A model generated the notes under the pieces. That model did not search any database, was not told the origin of the DNA, and saw only the letters and a program-made list of their open reading frames with translations. DNA of 37,205 nucleotides, from NCBI RefSeq assembly GCF_001644035.1, contig NZ_LUUG01000108.1:1-37205 (forward strand), given 5' to 3'. The DNA comes from Methylomonas methanica (lineage in GTDB: Bacteria; Pseudomonadota; Gammaproteobacteria; Methylococcales; Methylomonadaceae). Shown here in pieces: positions 17,132 through 27,030 of the stretch (positions are counted from its first letter, which is position 1; each line of letters begins with the position of its first letter). The position numbers were made by a program, and so were the translations under genes.

Positions 17132-18222
17132 AAATTGGCATTTTAGGTGGCGGTCAGCTCGCCAGAATGATTGCGTTGGCTGGTTACCCGCTGGGGTTGA
17201 AATTCATCGTGCTCGATCCCGACGTCAACGCTGGCGCTGCCGGCTTGAGTGAACATTTGCTGGGCGCTTACGACGATCCGGATTTACTGGCATCACTAGC
17301 CGAAAAAGCCGACATCGTGACTTACGAATTCGAAAACGTGCCCGCCCATGTGGCCGAGTTTTTATCTAGCCACACCCAAGTTTATCCGCCGGCAGGCGCA
17401 CTGGCTGTTGCGCAAGATCGCTTATTGGAAAAGAATTTTTTCAAAGATTTAGGCATTCGCACTGCGCCCTTTGCGCCTGTCAACACTTTAGAGGACTTGC
17501 AGCAAGCTATGCCGGTAATCGGCTACCCCGCCATTCTAAAAAGCCGGCGCATGGGGTATGACGGCAAGGGCCAAGTAGTTCTAAAATCGGTAGATAAACT
17601 GGAATCAGCCTGGGACAGCATGCAGGGCGCAGCGTCTATTGTCGAAGGCTTTGTGCCGTTTCAGCGCGAAGTATCCATCATCGCCGCGCGCAGCCTCTCC
17701 GGCGAGATTGCTTACTATCCGCTATCGGAAAATCAACATCGCGGCGGGATTCTGCGCGTTGCCGAATGTTGTGCTAACGATTCCGAACAAGCCATTGCCG
17801 AAAACTACGTCAGTTTATTGCTGGAAAAATTGGATTACGTCGGCGTGATTGCGCTGGAATTGTTTGATCTGAACGGCGAACTACTGGCCAATGAATTCGC
17901 GCCGCGCGTGCATAACTCCGGCCACTGGACCATAGAAGGCTCGGAAACCAGTCAATTTGAAAATCACTTGCGGGCTATTCTGGATTTACCGCTAGGCTCC
18001 ACAAAGCCACGCGGTTACGCCGGCATGGTGAATTTTATCGGCGGTCTGGCCGACGACGCGGCACTGCTAAATATTCCAAACGCGCATTTGCACCTGTATG
18101 ACAAAGCTCCGCGCAAGGGCCGAAAAGTGGCACATGCCACGGTCAGAGCCGATTCTGAAACCACCTACCGGGAAGCGTTGCAGCAATTGGCTGATCTGGC
18201 TTTGGCTGTCGACGAATCATGA
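17128..18222 (+). CDS. purK: N5-carboxyaminoimidazole ribonucleotide synthase
   Basis: A 364-residue ATP-grasp enzyme that makes N5-CAIR from AIR, bicarbonate and ATP; its unstable product is handed to PurE. It has the N-terminal [12 protein letters not shown] nucleotide loop, the ATP-grasp segment [12 protein letters not shown], and the metal/substrate motif [14 protein letters not shown]. Translation is coupled to purE by the ATGA overlap. Nothing unusual was seen. Confidence 0.97.
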   Translation: MKIGILGGGQLARMIALAGYPLGLKFIVLDPDVNAGAAGLSEHLLGAYDDPDLLASLAEKADIVTYEFENVPAHVAEFLSSHTQVYPPAGALAVAQDRLLEKNFFKDLGIRTAPFAPVNTLEDLQQAMPVIGYPAILKSRRMGYDGKGQVVLKSVDKLESAWDSMQGAASIVEGFVPFQREVSIIAARSLSGEIAYYPLSENQHRGGILRVAECCANDSEQAIAENYVSLLLEKLDYVGVIALELFDLNGELLANEFAPRVHNSGHWTIEGSETSQFENHLRAILDLPLGSTKPRGYAGMVNFIGGLADDAALLNIPNAHLHLYDKAPRKGRKVAHATVRADSETTYREALQQLADLALAVDES

Positions 18223-18294
18223 TCTCTTAGCTTGAATCAGGGCGGTTTTGGCATGCAAACCCAAACCGCTCCGCAGAACATAGAGGCCACAACC

Positions 18295-20139
18295 ATGAAA
18301 AAAATTTTGTTCTTGTTGTTCATATTGGCCGGCATCGCGATCGCGGCGTTTGTAATTTTTAATCCGGCTCCTCCGGTCTATAAATCTCAGGGCGATATTC
18401 CGTATTCCGACTTCATCCAGGATGTACGCGGCAAAATGGTTGCCGAAGTCGTGATCGACGGCAGAGCCATCGATGGTCTGAGGCATAACGGCACACGTTT
18501 TACCGCATACAGCCCTGGCGATGTGACGGTGATAGAAGATCTATTGCAGAATGGGGTGAAGATCGTCGTGCAAAGACCGTTGACGCAATCGACGTTTATG
18601 CAGGTATTTTACTCCTGGGCGCCGACCTTCTTGCTAATTGGCGTATTGATTTATTTCATGCGCAAACAACTGCTTGGCGCCGGCGCGCAAAGCAATTTCG
18701 GCAAAAGTCGGGCCAAGCTGATGACGGAGAATCAGGTAAAGGTTCGTTTTAACGACGTTGCCGGCGTCGAGGAAGCCAAGCAGGATGTCGCCGAATTAGT
18801 CGATTTTCTGAAAGCGCCGGGCAAATACGAAGCCTTGGGCGGCAAAATCCCCAGAGGAGTGCTGATGGTTGGCCCTCCCGGCACCGGTAAGACCTTACTG
18901 GCACGCGCGATTGCCGGCGAAGCCGGTGTGCCGTTTTTCTCGATCTCCGGTTCCGACTTCGTGGAAATGTTTGTCGGGGTCGGCGCGTCCAGGGTGCGCG
19001 ATCTGTTCGCACAAGCCAAAAAACACGCGCCATGTATCATTTTCATTGACGAAATCGATGCCGTTGGCCGACAGCGCAGCCCGGGCAATATGGGCGGTAC
19101 CGAAGAGCGCGAGCAAACCCTGAATCAACTATTAGTCGAAATGGACGGCTTTAGCGGCAACGAAGGCATCATCGTCATCGCCGCGACCAACCGCATAGAC
19201 GTGCTGGATAAAGCCTTGTTACGCCCCGGCCGATTCGACCGGCAAGTGCAAGTCAGCCTGCCGGACATCAAAGGCCGCGAGCAAATTCTCAGAGTTCATT
19301 CCAGCCGCGTACCTTTAGCCGATGACGTCAACCTCAACGATCTGGCGCGCGGCACGCCGGGTTTTTCCGGCGCCGAATTAGCTAATCTGATCAACGAAGG
19401 CGCCTTGTTCGCCGCCCGCAATAATCAGCGGGAAATCACGATGAACGATCTGGATAAGGCCCGCGACAAAACCATTATGGGCGCGGAAAAACGCACGATG
19501 ATCATGAGCCGCGAAGACCTGTTGATGACTGCCTACCACGAAGCCGGCCACGCCATCGTCGGCCGCCTGGTGCCGGAGCATGACCCGGTTTACAAAGTCA
19601 GCATCATGCCGCGCGGCGGCGCTTTAGGCATTACGATGTTCCTGCCTGAACGCGATGAATACAGCGCCAGTAAGGACAAATTGGAAGGCCAAATCTCCAG
19701 TTTGTTTGGCGGCAGGGCCGCGGAAGCGCTGGTTTACGGTAAGAATAAAGTCACCACCGGCGCAAGCAACGATATTCAACGCGCGACACAATTAGCCCGT
19801 AATATGGTCACCAAATGGGGATTATCGGACAACCTCGGTCCGTTGGATTATGGCGATAACGAAGGCAGTTATCTGGGGCCGCAAGCCAAACCGATGTCGG
19901 AACACATGGCACGCTTAATCGACCGGGAAATCAGGTTAATTGTGGACAACAATTATCTAAGGGCCGAAACCCTGTTAAAGGAAAATATCGATATTCTGCA
20001 TAATATGGCACAAGCCTTATTGGACTGGGAAACCCTGGATAAACATCAGATCGACGAATTGATGCAAGGCAAAACCATTGCGCCGCCTGCGCTTGATGAA
20101 AAACAATCTCTGGACGCTGGAAACACACCAGCGCAGTAG
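18295..20139 (+). CDS. ftsH: ATP-dependent zinc metalloprotease FtsH
   Basis: A 614-residue membrane AAA+ protease that extracts and degrades membrane and some soluble proteins. It has an N-terminal helix (about 3-21), a periplasmic domain, a second helix (about 107-125), then the AAA module with Walker A GPPGTGKT at 192-199, Walker B IIFIDEID and the second region of homology. The zinc site HEAGH begins at H415. ATG 18295 is chosen for AGAGG eight bases upstream and the immediate membrane helix; a longer frame from 18232 has a polar extension. The usual proteobacterial ftsH lies beside rlmE and folP, so this copy next to purEK may be a second FtsH (inference). Confidence 0.95.
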   Translation: MKKILFLLFILAGIAIAAFVIFNPAPPVYKSQGDIPYSDFIQDVRGKMVAEVVIDGRAIDGLRHNGTRFTAYSPGDVTVIEDLLQNGVKIVVQRPLTQSTFMQVFYSWAPTFLLIGVLIYFMRKQLLGAGAQSNFGKSRAKLMTENQVKVRFNDVAGVEEAKQDVAELVDFLKAPGKYEALGGKIPRGVLMVGPPGTGKTLLARAIAGEAGVPFFSISGSDFVEMFVGVGASRVRDLFAQAKKHAPCIIFIDEIDAVGRQRSPGNMGGTEEREQTLNQLLVEMDGFSGNEGIIVIAATNRIDVLDKALLRPGRFDRQVQVSLPDIKGREQILRVHSSRVPLADDVNLNDLARGTPGFSGAELANLINEGALFAARNNQREITMNDLDKARDKTIMGAEKRTMIMSREDLLMTAYHEAGHAIVGRLVPEHDPVYKVSIMPRGGALGITMFLPERDEYSASKDKLEGQISSLFGGRAAEALVYGKNKVTTGASNDIQRATQLARNMVTKWGLSDNLGPLDYGDNEGSYLGPQAKPMSEHMARLIDREIRLIVDNNYLRAETLLKENIDILHNMAQALLDWETLDKHQIDELMQGKTIAPPALDEKQSLDAGNTPAQ

Positions 20140-20176
20140 AGCAGGGATTTATTTTCAACGAGCATAATCGGGACTG

Positions 20177-20905
20177 TCAGATGTACAGAGGGGCCATTCT
20201 GCGCCAATAATGGCCTTGATGCGCGCGCCCTTCCCATTCATACAAGGCATGTCGAATACCCTTGGCAGCTAATATGTGACTTAACTCATGATTGTTCTGT
20301 AAAAACGGATCTTCCTTACCAATAACCAAAGTAATTTCCATTTGCTGCAAATGTTTTAATTGGGCTTCGCAATTCAGATTGGGTAGAAAGTGGGTTGGCG
20401 TATGATAGTAAACATGATCGTCGTAATAACCGTCGAACAGGTTTTTGAAACACTCCACTTCCAGCGTCAAATCGAAACGACCGGAAAATGCCACTAATTT
20501 TTTAAATAAATGCGGATGCCGGAAGGCGATATTGGCGGCATGATAACCGCCCAAACTACAGCCGTGAGCGATGATGCACGGGTGCGGATTTTTCAAGGCC
20601 ATGAACGGCATGATTTCGTTCAATATGTAGTCTTCGAAAAACATGTGCCGCTGAATACGGTCTTTCGGCCGCCGCCAAAAACAGTAAAAAGTTTCGTGAT
20701 CGATACTGTCAACACAGTACAACTGTATGTGTCCCGCTTCGATTTTATTGCGTAACCGTTCGACAATACCCAGGTTCTCGTATTCGTAAAAACGGCCGTC
20801 ACGCGTTGGAAAAATCAGTACTTTGGCCCCGGCATGACCGAAAACCAGGAACTCCATGTCGCGGCCCAAGCGCGGACTGTACCAGTGATGATATTCGCGA
20901 TTCAT
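20177..20905 (-). CDS. Putative esterase, alpha/beta-hydrolase (esterase D-like family)
   Basis: A 242-residue cytoplasmic alpha/beta hydrolase of the 'putative esterase' family related to esterase D and mycolyltransferases. The nucleophile elbow is GCSLGG with S117. The likely acid lies in GKEDPF and the catalytic histidine in GRAHQGHYW. There is no signal peptide. The natural substrate cannot be told. It starts three bases after the end of the upstream esterase gene, so the two are one transcription unit. It converges with ftsH, with no convincing terminator between them. Confidence 0.85.
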   Translation of the reverse strand: MNREYHHWYSPRLGRDMEFLVFGHAGAKVLIFPTRDGRFYEYENLGIVERLRNKIEAGHIQLYCVDSIDHETFYCFWRRPKDRIQRHMFFEDYILNEIMPFMALKNPHPCIIAHGCSLGGYHAANIAFRHPHLFKKLVAFSGRFDLTLEVECFKNLFDGYYDDHVYYHTPTHFLPNLNCEAQLKHLQQMEITLVIGKEDPFLQNNHELSHILAAKGIRHALYEWEGRAHQGHYWRRMAPLYI

Positions 20906-20908
20906 AAT

Positions 20909-21874
20909 CTAAAGCGACGATTCTCCGAAAAAATGTTGCAGCTCCGCAATCAATTGCCGCTCTTGATCGTGCTGACGGGGGTAATCGAAATGTCCAGCAT
21001 CCAAGATAAATAACAGCTTATCCGCTGCCCAAGCGTTGTATATAGCAAACTGTCCAGGCGGCGCTACGACCGGATCGAATAAGGCAACCGCAGCATGCAA
21101 CGGCTGTATTGCATAACGCGCAGAAACAGCGGCATCATAATAGGCTAATGTGTCAAACACATTATGATGGTTTTGACTATAGGCTTTCAACGCTGCGGCA
21201 CTGCCGCTGGTGGGCAAGCTTAAACGCAAGGGCTGATTGCCAAAGGTGGGAACGTTCAAGTGTACTCGCTTAATTCTTGCGTCCCATGGTGCGGCCAAAG
21301 CGCCGATACCACCACCGAAACTAATGCCCATATAGCCGATCTTATTCGCGATTGCAGGATAACGCTCGCCTAGAACGGTCACAGCCAGCCATAAATCTTC
21401 TACGCACCCGCCAATCACGTAATGATTAGGATCGTCGATGCCCTGCACGACATGTTGATTCGGTTGGTCCGGCAAGCGCTCGCAGCGGCTGCGAGATATG
21501 CCGCGAAAGCAAGGAAAAAGTAAGGCGGCGCCAGGTATGCTGAGATGAAAATCCGGTTGTTCTCTGCCACCATAACCATGACCGACCACTATGCTTCGAG
21601 TAATTGGCTGTGCATCCGGCTCAAGCAGCCAGCCGGCTATACGAAAACCATCAGTAGACTGATAGCTTATGTCGTAGACCCGGTAGCCAGCGCGCAGGCA
21701 TTGGTAATTCAGGGAAAACTGTGGAGAAACCGTTAAGGTTTTTTGATATTTATCTCGCCAAAACCGACTAAAATCGGCAGGCTCTTGTGGCGCCGGAACG
21801 CTTAACAAATCGTCAAGACTGTAACCATAGCCAGGATCATAGCTGTAATAATGATCGAATAAGCTCACTGGCAT
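20909..21874 (-). CDS. Acetyl xylan esterase (AXE1)-like alpha/beta hydrolase
   Basis: A 321-residue enzyme resembling the AXE1/cephalosporin-C deacetylase family. YQSTDGFRIAGWLLEP is the typical strand pair before the oxyanion region, HGYGGR carries the oxyanion loop, and GISFGGG holds S185 as nucleophile. D267 in VALFDPVVAPPGQF and H in DAGHFDY complete the triad. Family members deacetylate sugars or antibiotics; the substrate here is unknown. It precedes the second esterase with a three-base gap. Confidence 0.85.
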   Translation of the reverse strand: MPVSLFDHYYSYDPGYGYSLDDLLSVPAPQEPADFSRFWRDKYQKTLTVSPQFSLNYQCLRAGYRVYDISYQSTDGFRIAGWLLEPDAQPITRSIVVGHGYGGREQPDFHLSIPGAALLFPCFRGISRSRCERLPDQPNQHVVQGIDDPNHYVIGGCVEDLWLAVTVLGERYPAIANKIGYMGISFGGGIGALAAPWDARIKRVHLNVPTFGNQPLRLSLPTSGSAAALKAYSQNHHNVFDTLAYYDAAVSARYAIQPLHAAVALFDPVVAPPGQFAIYNAWAADKLLFILDAGHFDYPRQHDQERQLIAELQHFFGESSL

Positions 21875-21936
21875 CCGGCCTGATTAAATTCTGCCTAGGT
21901 CCTTTATTGGGAGCCTAATTCGCAATAGGGCAATAA

Positions 21937-21963
21937 TTTTAAAGTGGCGGACACTGCCGCCAC
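21937..21963 (-). terminator. Terminator-like hairpin after ihfB
   Basis: GTGGCGG (21944-21950) pairs with CCGCCAC (21957-21963) around a six-base loop. On the minus strand it is followed by TTTAAAATTATT, a modest U-rich tail. It would separate ihfB from the esterase pair. Confidence 0.5.
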
Positions 21964-22039
21964 GAGAAAGTCATCTAAAGTACAACGCTATTCCCATATT
22001 GGGCAGCTTGCATTGGTATTGTTAGTTCAAAAGCTATCG

Positions 22040-22345
22040 TCAATCGACGATTTTGAATTTTTCCCTGGAAGCATCAACCATATCCCGCAATTCCTTTCCC
22101 GGTTTAAAATGCGGCACGTGCTTCTCTGTTAAGGACACTGAATCGCCGGTCTTGGGGTTACGTCCCAGTCGTGCTGAACGATGGTGTAGTGAAAAACTGC
22201 CAAAACCTCTGATTTCTATCCTATCGCCACTTGCCAACGTATCGCTCAAGTGGTCAACAACGCATCTGACTGCCAATTCAACATCTTTAAGCGCGAGATG
22301 AGGCTGCTTTCGTGCCAGCATCTCTATCAATTCTGATTTTGTCAC
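22040..22345 (-). CDS. ihfB: Integration host factor subunit beta
   Basis: A 101-residue DNA-bending protein that pairs with IHF-alpha. It closely resembles E. coli Ihf[11 protein letters not shown] at the N-terminus, [14 protein letters not shown], the DNA-intercalating arm with GRNPKTG, and [10 protein letters not shown]. The GTG at 22345 is chosen because it gives the family N-terminus and has AGGG upstream. The ATG 11 codons earlier lies inside the rpsA terminator stem and would add residues not found in IhfB. The last gene of the supraoperon, as in many gammaproteobacteria. Confidence 0.95.
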   Translation of the reverse strand: MTKSELIEMLARKQPHLALKDVELAVRCVVDHLSDTLASGDRIEIRGFGSFSLHHRSARLGRNPKTGDSVSLTEKHVPHFKPGKELRDMVDASREKFKIVD

Positions 22346-22363
22346 ATCCAGCCCTGAATAATC

Positions 22364-22398
22364 AAAAAAGGGTGACATGACCCAGTCATGTCACCCTT
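22364..22398 (-). terminator. Strong rho-independent terminator after rpsA
   Basis: AAGGGTGACATGAC (22368-22381) and GTCATGTCACCCTT (22385-22398) form a perfect 14-base stem with a three-base loop. On the minus strand it is followed by TTTTTT. It ends 18 bases before the ihfB start codon. Confidence 0.9.
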
Positions 22399-22411
22399 GG
22401 AGATGGTTTTA

Positions 22412-24073
22412 CTACTTGTCCATTTGTTTAAAGATATCGCCTAATGTGGCTGTGCCAGCATTTTGTGACGAGTAATCTTTAATGGCATTAGACTCTTCTT
22501 CGACATCTTTCGCTTTGATAGACAAAGAAATAGATTTAGTCTTTTTGTCAACACCGACAAACTTAGCTTCGATTTCTTCGCCTTCTTTCAACAAAGTACG
22601 CGCATCTTCGACGCGGTCACGTTGAATTTCAGAAGCGCGCAAATAGCCTTCGACATTATCGGCCAAAGTTACGATAGCACCTTTAGCATCGATTTCTTTG
22701 ATGACGCCTTTAACTAAGCTGCCTTTTTCATGCACAGCAATGTAGTTTTGGAAAGGGTCTTGCTCTAACTGTTTGATACCCAGAGAGATACGTTCCCGCT
22801 CGGAATCCACAGCCAAGATGACGGTTTCGACTTCGTCGCCTTTTTTGTAGTTGCGAATGGCTTCTTCGTCGTTTTCATTCCAGGAAATGTCGGACATATG
22901 CACCAAACCGTCAATACCGCCATCCAGGCCGATAAAGATACCGAAATCGGTAATCGATTTGATTTTGCCGGAGATTTTGTCGCCTTTGTTGTGTGTAGCG
23001 GCAAACTCATCCCAAGGGTTGGAGCGGCATTGTTTCATGCCCAGTGAAATACGACGGCGTTCTTCGTCGATTTCCAAAACCATGACTTCAACTTCATCGC
23101 CCAGTTGCACAACTTTGGATGGGTTGACGTTTTTGTTGGTCCAGTCCATTTCGGAAACGTGCACCAAGCCTTCAACGCCTTCTTCGATTTCCACGAAGCA
23201 ACCGTAGTCGGTCAGGTTGTTGACTTTACCGAACACGCGAGTGCCGGCTGGGTAACGACGGGCGATGTTTTGCCATGGATCTTCATCCATTTGTTTCATG
23301 CCCAACGAGACGCGAGTTTTGTCTTTGTCGAATTTCAGGACTTTAACTTTAACTTCCTGACCAATTTCTACACACTCGGATGGGTGACGTACACGGCGCC
23401 ATGCCATATCGGTAATGTGCAACAAGCCGTCGACGCCGCCCAAATCGATAAACGCACCGTAGTCGGTGAGGTTTTTAACGATACCGGTAACGATCGCGCC
23501 GTCTTGCAGAGTTTTAACCAACTCTTCGCGTTCTGCGCTGTATTCGCTTTCGACGACCGCACGGCGTGATAACACGACGTTGTTACGTTTTTGGTCGATT
23601 TTGATGACTTTAAATTCCAGGTCGCGATTTTCCAGGAAAGCGGTATCGCGGATAGGACGAACGTCAACCAGAGAGCCTGGCAAGAAGGCGCGTAATGCAC
23701 CAACTGCAACGGTGAAACCGCCACGTACTTTGCCGTTGATACGGCCGACGATGGTTTCTTGCGTTTCAAAGGCTTTTTCCAGTTCTGCCCAAGCTTTACT
23801 TTTCTTGGCTTTATCACGGGAAAGAAGAGTGGCACCCAGGCCATCTTCGAATAAATCGAGAGCAACCTCAATTTCGTCGCCTACATTGACCTCAAGGTCG
23901 CCGTCGGCATTCAGAAATTGCCATTTAGGAATGACCCCTTCTGATTTGGCTTGTGTGCTGACGATAACAAATTCGTTTTCGATATCAACAACTGTACCAA
24001 TTAGCATTGCGCCAGGACGCATTTCGGTCTTGGCATAACTCTCTTCAAACAACTCTGCAAAGCTTTCGCCCAT
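22412..24073 (-). CDS. rpsA: 30S ribosomal protein S1
   Basis: A 553-residue mRNA-binding ribosomal protein with six S1 (OB-fold) repeats, recognisable from repeated GFGVFV/DYGAFI-type strands and G(V/I)[11 protein letters not shown] or [11 protein letters not shown] motifs. ATG 24073 gives [12 protein letters not shown], matching E. coli S1, and has a purine-rich GGGAAAGAAG upstream. A TTG ten codons earlier is open but gives a non-family extension. It follows cmk by about 96 bases, containing a short ACCGA...TCGGT dyad that might belong to the S1 autoregulatory leader. A strong terminator follows. Confidence 0.97.
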   Translation of the reverse strand: MGESFAELFEESYAKTEMRPGAMLIGTVVDIENEFVIVSTQAKSEGVIPKWQFLNADGDLEVNVGDEIEVALDLFEDGLGATLLSRDKAKKSKAWAELEKAFETQETIVGRINGKVRGGFTVAVGALRAFLPGSLVDVRPIRDTAFLENRDLEFKVIKIDQKRNNVVLSRRAVVESEYSAEREELVKTLQDGAIVTGIVKNLTDYGAFIDLGGVDGLLHITDMAWRRVRHPSECVEIGQEVKVKVLKFDKDKTRVSLGMKQMDEDPWQNIARRYPAGTRVFGKVNNLTDYGCFVEIEEGVEGLVHVSEMDWTNKNVNPSKVVQLGDEVEVMVLEIDEERRRISLGMKQCRSNPWDEFAATHNKGDKISGKIKSITDFGIFIGLDGGIDGLVHMSDISWNENDEEAIRNYKKGDEVETVILAVDSERERISLGIKQLEQDPFQNYIAVHEKGSLVKGVIKEIDAKGAIVTLADNVEGYLRASEIQRDRVEDARTLLKEGEEIEAKFVGVDKKTKSISLSIKAKDVEEESNAIKDYSSQNAGTATLGDIFKQMDK

Positions 24074-24169
24074 CTCTTCTTTCCCAAACTTGCTAAGACT
24101 CAAGCAAGCTTTCTCTTCTCTGAAATTAAAATAAAGTCACCGATAATAATTCGGTAACCGCCATTAGTC

Positions 24170-24826
24170 CTAATCGACTAAATTTACTACCTGATCAATC
24201 ACTTGCTGAATAGTCAAACAGGATGAATCGATATAATGCGCACCTTCCGGCACAGTGAGCGGAGCCGCAGCTCGCTGCTGATCGCGACAATCGCGTTCTT
24301 CTATTTCCCGAGTGATTTGTGGAAGGTTAGCATCAATCCCCTTTTCAATCAACTGTTTATATCGCCTAAGCGCCCTTTCCTCGGCGCTCGCGGTTAAATA
24401 AACCTTGATTTTGGCATCTTGAAACACCACGCTACCCATATCTCGCCCGTCGGCAACCAAGCCCGGAAGTCTTTGAAAATCCTTTTGTTTTTGCAATAAC
24501 ACCGCCCTCACCTGCGGATACGCGGCGATGATAGACGCGGTATTGCCGGTGGTTTCTGTGCCAAGCTGGCTCGTGATGTCGCTGCCGTCTAGCTTAACGA
24601 CCAACTCCTCGCCGCAATCGAATTCTAACGACATAGCTTCAGCGACTCGGCAAATGGCAGCTATATCAGACAAATCCAAGCCTGATTTTAAAACAGCCAC
24701 CGCTAATGATCGGTATATGGATCCACTATCCAGATAATGCCAGCCAAGAAGTTTTGCAACAGCGCGGCTCACTGTACCTTTGCCGGCGCCACTAGGGCCG
24801 TCTATCGTCAGTACCGGTACTCGCAT
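24170..24826 (-). CDS. cmk: Cytidylate kinase
   Basis: A 218-residue cytoplasmic enzyme that phosphorylates CMP and dCMP. It shows the P-loop DGPSGAGKGT at the N-terminus, YLDSGSIYR in the nucleotide-binding region, VADGRDMGSVVF, and the lid segment RDCRDQQRAAAPL. It starts one base after aroA, so it is translated in the same transcript. Confidence 0.96.
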   Translation of the reverse strand: MRVPVLTIDGPSGAGKGTVSRAVAKLLGWHYLDSGSIYRSLAVAVLKSGLDLSDIAAICRVAEAMSLEFDCGEELVVKLDGSDITSQLGTETTGNTASIIAAYPQVRAVLLQKQKDFQRLPGLVADGRDMGSVVFQDAKIKVYLTASAEERALRRYKQLIEKGIDANLPQITREIEERDCRDQQRAAAPLTVPEGAHYIDSSCLTIQQVIDQVVNLVD

Positions 24827-24827
24827 A

Positions 24828-26144
24828 TTAAAAGCTCGTCAGAGCTAAACCTAGATGGGTGGCCAAAGCACGGAACTCGGGGAACGAGGTATTCACGTTC
24901 GCACAATCCCTGATAGTGATCGGGCCGTTAGCACGCAAGCCGGCAATCGAAAACGACATCGCAATTCGGTGATCGCCATGCGACTCGACTTCACCACTAC
25001 CGATATGTCCACCGCCGTTTATCACCATGCCGTCCTTGGTTGGTTGTGCATCGACACCGAGGATTTGTAAACCATCGGCCATCACTTGGATTCGATCAGA
25101 TTCCTTTACTCGTAACTCTTCAGCGCCAGTCAAAACGGTTTGACCTTCCGCGCAAGCTGCGGCCACGAACAATACCGGAAACTCATCAATAGCCAGCGGC
25201 ACAAGATGTTCTGGAATATTGATGCCTTTTAAGGAAGCAGAACGTACGCGCAAATCAGCAACTGGCTCACCGCCCACTTCCCGCTCGTTCAACACTTCGA
25301 TATTGGCCCCCATCAGACGCAAAATATCGATTACACCGGTGCGCGTCGGATTGATACCAACATGACGCAAAGTCACATCGGAATCCGGGGCGATACTAGC
25401 ACCGACTAAAAAGAATGCCGCCGAAGAAATATCGCTGGGCACATCAATACGCGCAGCAGTTAGCTTGCCTTGATTGCTGATACGGGCGGTACTACCTTCG
25501 CGTTGCACCGGATAGCCAAAGCCATTCAACATGCGCTCGGTATGGTCGCGAGTCGGCGCAGGTTCGGTGACGCTGGTTTCGCCTTCCGCATACATACCCG
25601 CCAGCAATAAACAGGATTTGACCTGGGCGCTGGCGATGGGCATATCGTAATGAATGCCCTGTAATTTGCCGGCCTTGCCTTTGATATGCAGCGGCGCCGT
25701 GCCATTTTCCTGCGTAATAATCTCGGCACCCATCTGCGCCAATGGTACGGTGACCCGTTTCATCGGCCGCGATTCCAGCGATTTGTCGCCGGTCAAAACC
25801 GTATCGAAAGGCTGACCGGCCAACAAACCGCTCAGCAGTCTCATTGAGGTGCCGGAATTACCCAAATACAAAGGTTTTGCCGGTGCCTTCAAACCGTGCT
25901 TGCCAACGCCGTGTATCGTCACTTCACCGTTGACCGGACCTTCAATCTCCACACCCATGGCCCGAAAAGCTTCCAGGGTCGAAATAGCATCTTCCGCATT
26001 CAAAAAACCGGTGACATGCGTGACGCCTTCCGCCAAAGAGCCCAGCATAATGGAACGGTGCGACATGGATTTATCGCCTGGCACACGGATTTCGCCGCGC
26101 AAGCTACCGCCAGGCTGCACTTGAAAAGTAATGGTTTGTGACAT
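24828..26144 (-). CDS. aroA: 5-enolpyruvylshikimate-3-phosphate synthase
   Basis: A 438-residue enzyme joining shikimate-3-phosphate and PEP on the way to chorismate. Motifs include VPGDKSMSHR, GNSGTSMRL, SAQVKSCLLLAG, PTRDHTERM and LRVKESDR. The overall pattern, such as EPAPTRDHTE and GGEPVADLRVR, resembles class II enzymes like the Agrobacterium CP4 type. At the site where CP4 has alanine (its residue 100) this protein has glycine (G98), so the class alone does not tell inhibitor sensitivity. ATG 26144 (MSQTITF) has AGAAG upstream; a frame from 26240 overlaps tyrA and has no ribosome site. In pseudomonads the equivalent gene is fused to tyrA; here they are separate, ten bases apart. Confidence 0.96.
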   Translation of the reverse strand: MSQTITFQVQPGGSLRGEIRVPGDKSMSHRSIMLGSLAEGVTHVTGFLNAEDAISTLEAFRAMGVEIEGPVNGEVTIHGVGKHGLKAPAKPLYLGNSGTSMRLLSGLLAGQPFDTVLTGDKSLESRPMKRVTVPLAQMGAEIITQENGTAPLHIKGKAGKLQGIHYDMPIASAQVKSCLLLAGMYAEGETSVTEPAPTRDHTERMLNGFGYPVQREGSTARISNQGKLTAARIDVPSDISSAAFFLVGASIAPDSDVTLRHVGINPTRTGVIDILRLMGANIEVLNEREVGGEPVADLRVRSASLKGINIPEHLVPLAIDEFPVLFVAAACAEGQTVLTGAEELRVKESDRIQVMADGLQILGVDAQPTKDGMVINGGGHIGSGEVESHGDHRIAMSFSIAGLRANGPITIRDCANVNTSFPEFRALATHLGLALTSF

Positions 26145-26154
26145 GTTAATCTTC

Positions 26155-27030
26155 TTAGTCTTCTTGTTGATCGAGAAAACGCTGCCGGGCATTTCTGGCA
26201 TACGTAAAGGTTTCGAACAGTTGCGCGGATTGATCCTCAACCAGCAATTGTTCTATTTTGCTTAATTCCGCTTGAAACTGCCGGATCAAGGGCACGATTT
26301 CCTGCTTGTTCGCCAGACAAATGTCCTGCCACATGATCGGATCGCTGGAAGCGATACGGCTGAAATCCCTGAAACCGCCGGCGGCGTATTTAAATATCTC
26401 GCGCTGTTCGTCCTTGCGCCCCAACAGACCCACTAATGCAAAGGCCAGTATGTGCGGCAAATGACTGGTCGCCGCCAGAACGGTGTCATGATGCTCCACC
26501 GACATCACCGAAACACTGGAGCCGATCTTTTCCCAAAATGAATGAATTTTTGCCAGTGCCTGTTTATCGGTATTTGCTAACGGCGTCAGTATCAGGCGGC
26601 GATTAACAAATAAATCGACGGTCGAGGCATCCACCCCGCTACGCTCGGCACCGGCAATCGGATGCGCCGGCACGAAGTTGCTGGGTACGGCGCCGAAAAC
26701 TGCTTCGAGTGCAGACACCACGCTACCCTTTGTACTGCCGGCATCGCTGTAGATTGTTTCCGCGTTCCAGTAAGGCTTAATCTGTTCGAAAATGACTTGC
26801 ATACTGCCGACAGGCGTCGCAACAATCACGCAGTCGGTGTTTTCCAGTGCTGAGGCTATGTCGGTGTAAAACTGGTCGATGACGCCGAGTTGTTTAGCCA
26901 ACTGCATATTCGGCAGATTTTTTTCCCGGCCATATGCCACAACCTCATGGCATAAACCTTGGGCACGCGCGGCTCTGGCAATAGAACCGCCTATCAATCC
27001 AATGCCGATGATACACAGGCGGTTAAACAC
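26155..27030 (-). CDS. tyrA: Prephenate (or cyclohexadienyl) dehydrogenase
   Basis: A 291-residue NAD(P)-dependent enzyme that oxidises prephenate, possibly also arogenate, for tyrosine synthesis. The Rossmann motif IIGIGLIGGS is at the N-terminus. Conserved substrate segments are VPAHPIAGAERSG and ATSHLPHILAFAL. No chorismate mutase or ACT domain is fused. It overlaps hisC by eight bases and is not fused to aroA. Confidence 0.94.
   Translation of the reverse strand: MFNRLCIIGIGLIGGSIARAARAQGLCHEVVAYGREKNLPNMQLAKQLGVIDQFYTDIASALENTDCVIVATPVGSMQVIFEQIKPYWNAETIYSDAGSTKGSVVSALEAVFGAVPSNFVPAHPIAGAERSGVDASTVDLFVNRRLILTPLANTDKQALAKIHSFWEKIGSSVSVMSVEHHDTVLAATSHLPHILAFALVGLLGRKDEQREIFKYAAGGFRDFSRIASSDPIMWQDICLANKQEIVPLIRQFQAELSKIEQLLVEDQSAQLFETFTYARNARQRFLDQQED

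Noticed and set aside
22346-22378. ihfB start at the ATG at 22378
   Set aside because: That ATG lies within the rpsA terminator stem and adds residues absent from IhfB.
26145-26240. N-terminal extension of aroA
   Set aside because: It overlaps tyrA, is highly basic and unlike EPSP synthase; MSQTITF has a ribosome site.
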